NCBI GenBank assembly: GCA_965117035.1
Contig: OZ220748.1
Location: forward strand, 2,666,001-2,730,000
Length of the DNA stretch: 64,000 nucleotides
Direction: 5' to 3'
DNA from: CAZENU01 sp965117035
GTDB taxonomy: Bacteria; Chloroflexota; Dehalococcoidia; Lucifugimonadales; CAZENU01
Both the position numbers and the translations under genes were made by a program. Below, one piece after another: positions 7,576-15,647 of this stretch (the stretch's first letter is position 1; each line of letters opens with the position of its first letter). A model generated the notes under the pieces. That model was not told the DNA's origin, did not search any database, and saw nothing but the letters and a program-made list of their open reading frames with translations.

Positions 7576-8595
7576 CTATCCGCCGAGCTCTTCGCGGACG
7601 ATGCGGGCGCCGGCGACCATCGCGTCGAGCTTTTCGACGGCGATGTAGCGGGGCGACCAACCGAAGCCGCAGTCGGGGTTGACGTACACCTTGTCGGCGT
7701 CCGCGTACTCCAGCACGGCGCGCAGGCGCTCGGCCACGTCCTCCGGCGTCTCGGGGTAGAACGATTTGACGTCGATGATCCCGGCGCCGAGCTCCCGGCC
7801 GTCGTTCCAGCGCGGCCACATCTCGATCTCGGCCATCTCCCGGCTCGCGAACTCCAGCACGAACTGGTGCGCGTTGGCCTCCATCGCGCCGGGGAAGTAG
7901 TCTGCGTAGACGCGCTTGAACCGCGCCTGTCCGAACCGGTTGCCGAAGCAGATGTGGAAGGCGAGCTTCGCGTCGACGCCTTCGGTCGCCATGTTGAACA
8001 GCCGAGCCATCTCCTGGCCGGTGACCGTGCCCCTCGCCGGCTCGTCGATCTGGATGAAGTCCGCCCCGGCGGCGACGAGGCCCTTCAGCTCCTCGTTGAT
8101 GACGCTGGCGAACTCGGCCGCGATCTCCACGGTGCTCGCGTACACGTCGCCAGGCCGGATGCGCGACGCGAAGGTCAGCGGGCCGGCGCAGGTGGCCTTG
8201 GTCGGCCGGTCGGTGTGTGCGTGCAGGTACTCGAACTCGGCGACGATGCCCAGCCCGGAGGGCGCCTCGATCGGGCCCGTCGCCAGGTACCGCGTCTGCT
8301 GGTCGTAGCCCCACGGCCCGGCCTTGCGCGCGGGCTCCGTCGACTCGATCCCCTCGATGATCGCGTAGTAGCCGTCGACGTAGCCGTCGAGACGGCGCGA
8401 CTCTCCGTCGCTGATGATGTCGACGCCGGCGCGCCGCTGGTCCAGGATAGCGACGTCCACCGCGTCGTCGAGCAGCTCCTCCAGGTCCGCCTCGCCCCAC
8501 TCGCCGTAGTCGAACAGGTCCTTGCACGCGTGCCACCAGGCGGGCTTCGCGTGGGAGCCGATGACGGTCGTCGGCAATACAGGAAGGTCGCTCAT
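7576..8595 (-). CDS. Core-type cobalamin-independent methionine synthase (MetE C-terminal family)
   Basis: A 339-residue protein corresponding only to the C-terminal catalytic barrel of MetE. Zinc ligands are recognisable: HICFGN (His214, Cys216), Glu248 in FVLEFA and Cys309 in NPDCGFGW. The substrate-loop motif FIQIDEPA and the start LPTTVIGSHAKP also match. Short core MetE enzymes are known in Dehalococcoides and archaea, where a corrinoid protein rather than methyl-folate can be the methyl donor; some homologues act on other thiols. The start overlaps the citrate synthase stop by ATGA (8592-8595), so the two are translationally coupled. Why a methyltransferase sits between citrate synthase and PrpD is unclear. 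Confidence 0.8.
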   Translation of the reverse strand: MSDLPVLPTTVIGSHAKPAWWHACKDLFDYGEWGEADLEELLDDAVDVAILDQRRAGVDIISDGESRRLDGYVDGYYAIIEGIESTEPARKAGPWGYDQQTRYLATGPIEAPSGLGIVAEFEYLHAHTDRPTKATCAGPLTFASRIRPGDVYASTVEIAAEFASVINEELKGLVAAGADFIQIDEPARGTVTGQEMARLFNMATEGVDAKLAFHICFGNRFGQARFKRVYADYFPGAMEANAHQFVLEFASREMAEIEMWPRWNDGRELGAGIIDVKSFYPETPEDVAERLRAVLEYADADKVYVNPDCGFGWSPRYIAVEKLDAMVAGARIVREELGG

Positions 8596-9725
8596 TTGGC
8601 GCTGTCTCCGTCGAGGCTGAGGCCGCGTTGTCCGACGTACCGTGCGCGCGGCCGGATCAGGCGGTTGTTGGCGTACTGCTCCAGGACGTGGGCCGACCAG
8701 CCCGCGATCCGGGAGCTGGCGACGACGTTGGTCATCAGGGGCAGCGGGAAGCCGACCTGGTGCAGCACGATGGCGGCGAAGTAGTCGACGTTGGGGATGA
8801 TCCCCTTCGTCTCGCCCATCCGCTTCTCGCACGCCTCGGCGATGTCGAACCACTTCCTGTCGCCGAGGGCGTCGCCCAGGTCGCGGGCCATCCCGCGCAG
8901 CACGCCCGCCCTGGGGTCGCCCGCCCTGTAGACGCGGTGTCCGAAGCCGGGCAGCAGGCGCCGCGCCGCCAGCTCGCCGTCCACGTAGGCAGCGGCCCTC
9001 TCCGGCTCGCCGACCTTCATGAACATCTTCAGCGCGCCCTCTATGGCGCCGCCGTGCAGCGGCCCTTTGATCGCCCCGATGCCCGCGACCACCGCGGAAT
9101 AAAAGTCGGACAGCGTGCCGGCCACGACGCGCGCCGCGAAGGTCGACGCGTTCGTCTCGTGCTCCGCGTAGAGCACCAGCGTGGCGTCGAGGGCGCGCCG
9201 CGTCGTCTCCTCGGGCTCGTCGTCGGTCACCATGTGGAGGTAGTTCGCCGCGTGGCCCAGCGACGGGTCGGGGGGCACAGGCGGCTCGCCCGCGGCGGCT
9301 CTCACCTGGGCCGCGACTATCGTCGGCATCACCGCGGTCAGCCGCGCCGCCTTGCGCAGGTTGTCCTCGGGCGTCACGTCGTTGGCGCTCGGGTCGTCCG
9401 CGCCGACCATCGACACGGCGGTGCGCAGCACTGCCATCGGATGCGCCGACCGCGGGGCGGCCGCGACCATCCGCAGCACGGCGTCGGGCGCCGTCCTCTG
9501 CGCCGCCAGATCGGCCGTGAAGTCGGCGAGCTCGCCGGCGGACGGCGGGCGCTCGTGCCAGAGGAGGAACGCCATCTCCTCGTAGCCCATCGTTTCCGCG
9601 ATCTGCTCGATGGAGTATCCGCGGACCGAGAGCTCGGGCGCGTTCCCGTCGATGTACGCGACGCTCGACTCGAACGCCAGCACGCCCTCCAGGCCCGCGA
9701 CCACCTCGCCGGAAGCTGCGCTCAT
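8592..9725 (-). CDS. Citrate synthase / 2-methylcitrate synthase
   Basis: The start is ATG 9725, with GCGGAGGAG immediately upstream, giving 377 residues. A longer frame from 9773 lacks a site. The catalytic triad of type II citrate synthases is intact: His224 in GPLHGGAIEGALKM, His263 in GFGHRVYRAGDPRA and Asp314 in IPNVDYFAA. It condenses acetyl-CoA or propionyl-CoA with oxaloacetate in the cytoplasm. The length and the GIIPNVDYFAA form are of the short Gram-positive/archaeal type, which often uses both substrates. With PrpD two genes downstream, a methylcitrate cycle role is plausible, but sequence alone does not separate the two activities. It is divergent from the LRR gene. Confidence 0.88.
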   Translation of the reverse strand: MSAASGEVVAGLEGVLAFESSVAYIDGNAPELSVRGYSIEQIAETMGYEEMAFLLWHERPPSAGELADFTADLAAQRTAPDAVLRMVAAAPRSAHPMAVLRTAVSMVGADDPSANDVTPEDNLRKAARLTAVMPTIVAAQVRAAAGEPPVPPDPSLGHAANYLHMVTDDEPEETTRRALDATLVLYAEHETNASTFAARVVAGTLSDFYSAVVAGIGAIKGPLHGGAIEGALKMFMKVGEPERAAAYVDGELAARRLLPGFGHRVYRAGDPRAGVLRGMARDLGDALGDRKWFDIAEACEKRMGETKGIIPNVDYFAAIVLHQVGFPLPLMTNVVASSRIAGWSAHVLEQYANNRLIRPRARYVGQRGLSLDGDSAK

Positions 9726-9962
9726 CCGCTCCTCCGCGACAGACTGCCCCCGGAACGCCGGGGGAGCGCCCATTATCCGCAGCGGCCGGCAGACGTGTCA
9801 ACGCGGGCCGGCCACGTCGCTATCCAGGTCGAGGTCCCCTCCTTAGGTCCCCTCTCTGCGATTGGGCCATTCCCGGCCTACCCTTCGAATGCAGTTCGAT
9901 TCGAGATCCGTTTGGGGGCGGCGTCCGTATAACTTACAGGTAGTCGTCTGTCGAGGTGTGGC

Positions 9963-11963
9963 GTGTATCGGACCTGGACCGCATTCTCGGAAAACCTCAA
10001 GCCCAGTCTTCGAGCCGGCTCGATTGCGCTTGCCATGCTCGTTATCGCGATAGCCGCGACGCCCGCGGCGGCTCAGACAGCCTCGCACGCCGGGGACCGG
10101 GCCGTGTTGGTAGCGCTGTACAACGCGACCGACGGCCCCAACTGGGCCAACGACGCCAACTGGCTCAGCGACAAGCCGCTCTCCGACTGGCACGGCGTCA
10201 CCACCGACGACAGCGGCCGCGTCACCCAGTTGTGGCTCAATCGCAACGAGTTGAACGGGCCGATTCCCACCGAGATCGGCAGTCTGGGCAACCTGACACT
10301 GGTGGAGCTCAGCAACAACCGGTTGAGCGGGCCGATTCCCCCTGAACTCGGCAGCCTGCGCAATCTGACATCGCTCAATCTATATGGCAACGAGTTGAGC
10401 GGGCCGATTCCCTCCGAGCTCGGCAATCTCGCCAAGCTTCGCTGGTTGTATCTCAACGACAACCAGTTGAACGGACCGATTCCCTCCGAGCTTGGGAGTC
10501 TCGCCAATCTGGATTGGTTGCACCTCGACCGCAACGAGTTGAGCGGACCGATTCCATCCGAGCTCAGTAGTCTGAGCAATCTGACATGGCTGAACCTCGA
10601 CCACAACCAACTCAGCGGGAAACTTCCTCGCAACCTGACGGGCCTTGAGGCGTTGCGCCAACTCTACTATCGCGACAACGCGGGGCTCTGCGCACCCAGA
10701 ACCGCAGCCTTTGTCGAGTGGCTGGTCGGGATGGACAGTATCTGGCCGGGCCGCTTCTGCCCGCATGTGGGCGACCGAGCGGCCCTCGTCGCGCTCTACG
10801 AGGCCACCGGCGGCCCTGGCTGGGCCAACAACGCCAATTGGCTCAGCCACGAGCCGCTGGGCACGTGGCACGGCGTCACCGTAGACAACATCGATCGCGT
10901 CACCAGGCTGTCCCTCGACGATAACGGCCTGACCGGGACGATGCCGCCCGAGCTCGGCAACCTTGCGAACCTGACGTCGCTGGACCTCAGCGACAACAGG
11001 CTGGGCGGCCTGATTCCGTCGGAGCTCGGCAACCTCGCCAATCTGTCATCGCTCCTGCTCAGGCACAACCGGCTAAGGGGGCAGATTCCCTCGGAGCTTG
11101 GCAGCCTGGGCAACCTGACATGGCTGGACCTCAGCCACAACAGGTTGGACGGCCAGGTCCCCTCGGACCTCGCCAGTCTGGGCAACCTGTCATGGCTGGA
11201 TCTCAACCACAACAGGTTGAGTGGGCCGATTCCTTCGGAGCTTGGCAGCCTGCCCAACCTGAATTGGCTGGACCTCCGGTACAACCAGTTGACCGACCAA
11301 ATCCCCTCCGAGCTCGACAACCTCGCCAATCTGTCATCGCTGCTCCTCAGCGGCAACCAACTGAGCGGCCAGATTCCCCTTGCGCTCGGCAACGTGTCCG
11401 GCCTGATGTGGCTGGATCTTGGTCACAATCGGCTGAGCGGCCGGGTTCCTCCCGAGATCGGTGGCCTGTCCAGCCTGACGTCGCTGTCCCTGGACTACAA
11501 CCAGCTCGATGGCGAGCTTCCTGGCAGCCTGACAGGGCTTACGGCGTTGGGCGAGTTTCACTACGGCGGCAACGCGGGACTCTGTGCGCCGGTCGACGAT
11601 GCATTTGGCGCGTGGCTGAACGGGATCCCCAACAGATCGGGCCCCGACTGCACGTCTGACTCCGGCCGGGACAGCGCCCCGACCGATACTCCTACCGCTA
11701 CGCCGACACCGGCCAACGGGCTCGGCGCCGTCCAGACCCAGGCGCCGACGGACACACCGGCGCCGGAGTCCACACCTGCGCCGCCGGCGCTGGACTCGGG
11801 CGGCGGCTGCAACGCGCGGGCCGGGGGCTGGGGCGTCGTTGGCGCCGGCGACGTGGCCGTGATGGTCCTGCCGCTGCTCGGCCTGGTGGGCCTCGCGGGC
11901 CGCCGGCGATGGAACCGAGCCATCGCATCGAGAGGCCGTGCGCCCCTGTCTCAGGCACGATAG
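9963..11963 (+). CDS. Secreted leucine-rich-repeat protein with C-terminal membrane/sorting segment
   Basis: The start is GTG 9963 with GAGG six bases upstream; 666 residues. A signal peptide (about 17-38, ending PAAAQ) precedes a duplicated module. Each module begins with an LRRNT-like cap (about 44-90 and 269-315, DRA-LVALY-ATGP-W-NNANWLS), continues with plant-type repeats of the form NLTWLDLSHN-LSGPIPSELG (about five, then about nine), and closes with a cap containing NAGLCAP (about 239 and 537). A Pro/Thr linker (about 565-610) leads to GGGCN, a hydrophobic segment (about 628-646) and GRRRW. The architecture implies surface display and adhesion or protein binding. The cysteine plus membrane segment plus Arg cluster resembles MYXO-CTERM-like sorting tails, although about 17 residues follow it. 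Confidence 0.85.
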   Translation: MYRTWTAFSENLKPSLRAGSIALAMLVIAIAATPAAAQTASHAGDRAVLVALYNATDGPNWANDANWLSDKPLSDWHGVTTDDSGRVTQLWLNRNELNGPIPTEIGSLGNLTLVELSNNRLSGPIPPELGSLRNLTSLNLYGNELSGPIPSELGNLAKLRWLYLNDNQLNGPIPSELGSLANLDWLHLDRNELSGPIPSELSSLSNLTWLNLDHNQLSGKLPRNLTGLEALRQLYYRDNAGLCAPRTAAFVEWLVGMDSIWPGRFCPHVGDRAALVALYEATGGPGWANNANWLSHEPLGTWHGVTVDNIDRVTRLSLDDNGLTGTMPPELGNLANLTSLDLSDNRLGGLIPSELGNLANLSSLLLRHNRLRGQIPSELGSLGNLTWLDLSHNRLDGQVPSDLASLGNLSWLDLNHNRLSGPIPSELGSLPNLNWLDLRYNQLTDQIPSELDNLANLSSLLLSGNQLSGQIPLALGNVSGLMWLDLGHNRLSGRVPPEIGGLSSLTSLSLDYNQLDGELPGSLTGLTALGEFHYGGNAGLCAPVDDAFGAWLNGIPNRSGPDCTSDSGRDSAPTDTPTATPTPANGLGAVQTQAPTDTPAPESTPAPPALDSGGGCNARAGGWGVVGAGDVAVMVLPLLGLVGLAGRRRWNRAIASRGRAPLSQAR

Positions 11964-12012
11964 GTCGACGCAGCAACGCTTCCGTACTATCCTGAACGCC
12001 GATGGATTCGGG

Positions 12013-12040
12013 TCAAGACGCGCGGACGCGGCGTCTTTGA
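12013..12040 (+). terminator. Candidate rho-independent terminator after the LRR gene
   Basis: AAGACGC (12015-12021) and GCGTCTT (12031-12037) form a seven-base-pair stem with a nine-base loop, followed by a short T run (TTTGA). It lies 50 bp after the LRR stop and before the acetyltransferase. Confidence 0.5.
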
Positions 12041-12155
12041 CTCCTTCACTCGACCGGAGAAGAACGAGGTGTGGGTGAGTGTCGCCATTTATCTCCATCA
12101 CCAGAATCACACGAATCACAGCTCGGACGTTCGGCTCGCCAAGGGAGACGACGCT

Positions 12156-12731
12156 ATGGCCATCGAGATCGTGGAGCAGCCCGCAGACTCGCTGCGGGAG
12201 TACGGGAAGATCCCCATCTCGTTCACGGTCGACTCTCGGTACCGGGTCGAGGCGGTCGACCGGGGGCTCGGCGGCTGGCGGCTGACCGAGGAGCCGGTGG
12301 ACCCGCCGTACGTCAAGGACTACGACGACGTGGGAGACGAGCGCCCGCTCCGTTGGGCGAGGCGGTGGGACACGTCGAACTGGGTGTTTCTCGCGGCCGT
12401 CGACGGCGGGGAGCGGATCGGCGGCGCCGCCGTCGCCCGCGACACGCCGGGATCGCACATGCTGGAGGGGCGCGCCGACCTGGCAGTCCTCTGGGATATC
12501 CGCGTCCACCCGGACCGCCGGCGGGAGGGCGTGGGTGCGCTGCTGTTCCGCCGCGCCGTCGAGTGGGCGCGGGCCAGCGGGTGCCGGGACCTGAAGATCG
12601 AGACTCAGAACATCAACGTGCGGGCCTGCCGATTCTACGCCAGCCAGGGCTGCCATCTCAGGGCGATACACCACGACGTCAACGACGACTTCCCGGACGA
12701 GGTGCAGCTCCTCTGGTACCTGCGCCTCTGA
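12156..12731 (+). CDS. GNAT acetyltransferase, streptothricin-acetyltransferase-like
   Basis: The start is ATG 12156 behind AAGGGAG. The upstream in-frame stretch (from 12069) includes a fragment of the family A repeat and is not coding. The 191-residue product has a GNAT core: WVFLAAVDGGERIGGAAVA (beta strands), then LWDIRVHPDRRREGVGALLF (acetyl-CoA pyrophosphate loop R-R-E-G-V-G), then LKIETQNINVRACRFYASQG and a C-terminal DEVQLLWYLRL. The combination of LWDIRV, IETQNINV and the terminal VQLLWYL strand is characteristic of SatA/Sat4-type N-acetyltransferases that modify the beta-lysine of streptothricin. In this setting it may modify another amine. It stands alone. Confidence 0.8.
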   Translation: MAIEIVEQPADSLREYGKIPISFTVDSRYRVEAVDRGLGGWRLTEEPVDPPYVKDYDDVGDERPLRWARRWDTSNWVFLAAVDGGERIGGAAVARDTPGSHMLEGRADLAVLWDIRVHPDRRREGVGALLFRRAVEWARASGCRDLKIETQNINVRACRFYASQGCHLRAIHHDVNDDFPDEVQLLWYLRL

Positions 12732-12732
12732 G

Positions 12733-13325
12733 GCGCGGTCGACCCCGGTGGCCCTATTCCAACGTCGCCCCCGGATCGAGGGGTGACGGATTCGCACCGG
12801 GTTCAACGTCCCCTCACCCTAACCCTCTCCCGCAGCGTGGAGAGGGAACAATTCTGGGGCGCGGTCGACCCCGGTGGGCCTATTCCAACGTCGCCCACGG
12901 ATCGAGGGGTGACGGATTCGCACCGGGTTCAACGTCCCCTCACCCTAACCCTCTCCCGCAGCGTGGAGAGGGAACAATTCTGGGGCGCGGTCGACCCCGG
13001 TGGGCCTATTCCAACGTCGCCCACGGATCGAGGGGTGACGGATTCGCACCGGGTTCAACATCCCCCTCACCCTGACCCTCTCCCGCGGGGGGAGAGGGAA
13101 CAATTCTGGGGCGCGGTCGATCCTGGTGCCCCTTTCCAACGTCGCCCACGGATTGAGGGATGACGGATTTGCACCGGGTTCAACGTCCCCCTCACCCTAA
13201 CCCTCTCCCGCAGTGGGGAGAGGGAACAATTCTGGGGGGCGGTCGACCGCGGTGGCCCTATTCCAACGTCGCCCACGTATTGATGGGTGACGGATTTGCA
13301 CCGGGTTCAACGTCCCCCCACTGTG
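12733..13325. repeat. 126-bp direct tandem repeat, four full units plus a fifth interrupted one
   Basis: Units begin at 12733, 12859, 12985, 13111 and 13237, each at GCGCGGTCGA or a close variant, so the period is exactly 126 bp. Each unit has GGGTTCAACGTCCCC, a GC-rich hairpin (CTCACCCTAACCCTCTCCCG / GGAGAGGG) and AACAATTCTGGG. Units 1 to 3 are nearly identical; units 4 and 5 diverge more. The fifth unit is cut at its hairpin by the IS element; its continuation (CACCCTAACCCTCTCCCGCA) resumes at 14622. Open frames here are translations of the repeat, not genes. Confidence 0.95.
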
Positions 13326-14622
13326 CAACCGGGGACATGGGTAACACCTAAACCGGGCACTTGGGTAACAGTTTGGTAGGGGTATGCAGCACATGACCGG
13401 TGTGGTCGTCCAACAGCCCGATGCTGAGCGGGCCATAGATGACCGTCCAGTACCTGGGGTCCTGCTGCACCAGCCCGACCGGCTCACCCTTGAGCGCCTC
13501 GCTCAGGTAGACCAGTCCTCCGTTCCACTTGATCTGGCCGTTCGTTCTCACCCTTCGGACCGTGACTCCGCTTGCGTACTCTGGCGACTCTGCGCGTCGG
13601 GGATACTCCCGGTGCGACGGTCGGTACACGCTAGATGGAGGCTGCTGGCCAAGCGCCTCGTGCGGCCGCACCTCGTTGTAGTCGTTCCTGAAGGTGTCGA
13701 ACGCCCTCTGCTGGCTCCGCTCGTTCGGCTGCGGCGGGGACGCCGTCTCCTCATCGAGCGTTCTGTGAAACCTCTCCTGCCTGCCGTTCTGCTCCGGGTG
13801 GCCGGGTTCGATGCGCTCCGGGATGATCCCCAGCTTGATCCACCAGATCGACAGAGTCGTCAGCCCTCCCAGACCGACGCTGGCGAACGGCGGGCCGTTG
13901 TCGGTGCGGATCGTCCGAGGAAGTCCGTACTCCCGAAACACTCTGTCGATCACCCGTCGCACCTGAGCTGTCCTCGGCTGGGCCAGACCGGCGCACGCCA
14001 GCAGGTAGCGCGACGCCGCGTCCTGGACGGTAAGCGGGTCGACCCGCTTACCGTCGCCGGTGCGGAACCACCCCTTGAAGTCTATGCACCACACGTCGTT
14101 GGCATCTATCGCCTCGGCGAACGGCTCGCTCCACGGGGCGGTGCTCCTGCGGCGGCGCCTCCGCTTGACCAGGCCGGCCTGGTCAAGGATCGCCCCTGCG
14201 GTGCTCGGAGCCGGCCATGGCGTATCGGGAGCCTCAGCTCGCAGCCAGGCCACCAGCTTCTTGGGACCCCACGTCGGACGGGCTCGCTTAGCCTCGATCA
14301 ACCGCCTTGCCACCTCAGGGCTCGTCGCGTTCGGATGCGAGTGCGGTGCGCTGATACGGTCGCCCAGACCCTCGTAGCCGTCCTCCTTGAATCGGTTGAT
14401 CCGCTTGTAGCCCGTCTTCCGGCTGATCCCGAATCGGCGGCACAGCTCCGAAACGGACTCTTCCCCCATCGACCACCTCTCTATGAACACTCTCTGCTCA
14501 CAGGCCGCGCTAGACTCGTTCCAGGGCATCGCATGACTCCTCATAAGAATTGCTCCTATTTTGGAATAATGTGTTACCCAGGTGCCCGGTCTACCTGTTA
14601 CCAATGTACCCGGTCTGTACCC
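13322..14622 (-). mobile_element. IS481-family insertion sequence
   Basis: An element of about 1.3 kb bounded by long imperfect inverted ends. The left end (13322-13370) contains ACCGGGGACATGGGTAACA and ACCGGGCACTTGGGTAACA; the right end (14571-14622, read in reverse) contains ACCGGGTACATTGGTAACA and ACCGGGCACCTGGGTAACA. So each end holds two copies of an ACCGGG-CA-GGTAACA motif. It carries one transposase and splits the fifth unit of the 126-bp tandem repeat. Exact ends are uncertain by about five bases, and no target duplication is clear. Confidence 0.9.
13348..14529 (-). CDS. IS481-family transposase
   Basis: A 393-residue transposase from ATG 14529 (GAGGAG upstream; ATG 14544 is an alternative). 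The N-terminus holds a helix-turn-helix (SVSELCRRFGISRKTGYKRI) and a second winged helix region. The rve integrase core has the DDE triad: Asp in VWCIDFKGWF, Asp in RTIRTDNGPPFAS, and Glu in GHPEQNGRQERFHRTL. The C-terminus has the short beta domain (IKWNGGLVYLSEALKG). The reading frame is intact over the full family length, so the copy is likely active or recently active. It fills nearly the whole insertion sequence. Confidence 0.92.
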   Translation of the reverse strand: MPWNESSAACEQRVFIERWSMGEESVSELCRRFGISRKTGYKRINRFKEDGYEGLGDRISAPHSHPNATSPEVARRLIEAKRARPTWGPKKLVAWLRAEAPDTPWPAPSTAGAILDQAGLVKRRRRRRSTAPWSEPFAEAIDANDVWCIDFKGWFRTGDGKRVDPLTVQDAASRYLLACAGLAQPRTAQVRRVIDRVFREYGLPRTIRTDNGPPFASVGLGGLTTLSIWWIKLGIIPERIEPGHPEQNGRQERFHRTLDEETASPPQPNERSQQRAFDTFRNDYNEVRPHEALGQQPPSSVYRPSHREYPRRAESPEYASGVTVRRVRTNGQIKWNGGLVYLSEALKGEPVGLVQQDPRYWTVIYGPLSIGLLDDHTGHVLHTPTKLLPKCPV

Positions 14623-14662
14623 ACCCTAACCCTCTCCCGCAGCGGGGAGAGGGAACGATGGA
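14622..14662. repeat. Continuation of the interrupted fifth tandem unit
   Basis: CACCCTAACCCTCTCCCGCA, then GCGGGGAGAGGGAAC match the hairpin part of the 126-bp unit. They sit directly after the right end of the insertion sequence and upstream of the CitE-like gene. Confidence 0.8.
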
Positions 14663-14752
14663 AGGGCCCTGGGTCGATCCCACTGGCCACGGCCACCGCC
14701 GTGAAAACTGCTGTAGAATGCCGCCCGTCGGCACGCCGACCCGGAGAGCGGC

Positions 14753-15643
14753 ATGGTCGTCAGGTCCCTGCTATTCGCGCCCGGCAACGAGCCCCGCAAG
14801 CTCGCCAGAGTCGGCTCGTTCGGCGCGGACGGCGTCATCCTGGACCTGGAGGATTCGGTGCCGCCGGCCGGGAAGATCGCCGCGAGGGCGAACGTGACGG
14901 CCGCCGCCCGGGACGTCTCCGGGGCCGGCCGCGTTTACGTCCGCGTCAATCCCACTACAGCCAAGACCGGCTTCTCGGCCGACCACGGCGCCGACGACAT
15001 CGCGGCGGTAGTCTCCCCTGGGGTCGACGGCCTGCTGGTTCCCAAGGTCGAGTCGGCGGACGAGGTCGCTGAGATAGAGGCGCTGATCTCCTCCGCTGAG
15101 CGGGACCGGGGCATGACCGAGGGTGGCTTGGAGGTCGTGCCTCTGATCGAGTCGGCGACCGGGCTGTGGAACGCATACGAGATAGCCCGCGCCAGCCCGC
15201 GCGTGCGAATGCTGCTCTTCGGAGCGGCAGACTTCACCCGCGACCTGGGCATCGACTGGTCGCGCGACGAGACCGAGGTCGCCTACGCCAGGTCGCGGCT
15301 CGTCGTCATCTCGCGCGCCGCGGGCATCGAGCCGCCCCTCGACTCGCCGTGGGTGCGGCTGTCCGACGACGACGGGCTGGCGCACTCGATCTCGGAGGCC
15401 CGGCGGCTCGGCTTCCAGGGCAAACTGTGCATCCACCCGCGGCAGGTGCCCATCGTGAACCGCGGCTTCTGCAGCGTCGCTCCGGACGACGTGGCCCACG
15501 CCAGGAGGGTGGTGGAGGCGTTCGCCGATGCCGAGAGCCGCGGCAGCGCTTCCATCGTGGTCGACGACCAATTCGTCGACTACCCGATGGTCGAGAAGGC
15601 GCGGCGTACGCTCGAGCTCCACGCCATGTCGGAGGAGGATTAG
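14753..15643 (+). CDS. CitE-like lyase (HpcH/HpaI aldolase family)
   Basis: A 296-residue TIM-barrel protein. Family motifs in order: RSLLFAPGNEPRKLA at the N-terminus, GVILDLEDSV, YVRVNP, GLLVPKVESADEV, VVPLIESATGL and the C-terminal FQGKLCIHPRQVPIVN. The Asp/Glu pair in LDLED and the Glu in PLIESATG are the usual magnesium and CoA-ester site residues of citryl-, malyl- and citramalyl-CoA lyases. A start at ATG 14753 fits the family. The CoA transferase gene begins just after its stop, so the two are probably co-transcribed. A CoA transferase plus a CitE-like lyase fits C5-dicarboxylate (citramalate, itaconate or mesaconate) cleavage to pyruvate and acetyl-CoA; this is inference. Confidence 0.85.
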   Translation: MVVRSLLFAPGNEPRKLARVGSFGADGVILDLEDSVPPAGKIAARANVTAAARDVSGAGRVYVRVNPTTAKTGFSADHGADDIAAVVSPGVDGLLVPKVESADEVAEIEALISSAERDRGMTEGGLEVVPLIESATGLWNAYEIARASPRVRMLLFGAADFTRDLGIDWSRDETEVAYARSRLVVISRAAGIEPPLDSPWVRLSDDDGLAHSISEARRLGFQGKLCIHPRQVPIVNRGFCSVAPDDVAHARRVVEAFADAESRGSASIVVDDQFVDYPMVEKARRTLELHAMSEED

Positions 15644-15647
15644 CGTG

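Noticed and set aside
12783..13163. Open frames across the tandem repeat
   Set aside because: They translate the 126-bp repeat in several frames and lack start sites.
12733..13325. CRISPR-like array
   Set aside because: The period is 126 bp with no unique spacers; units are near-identical over their whole length.
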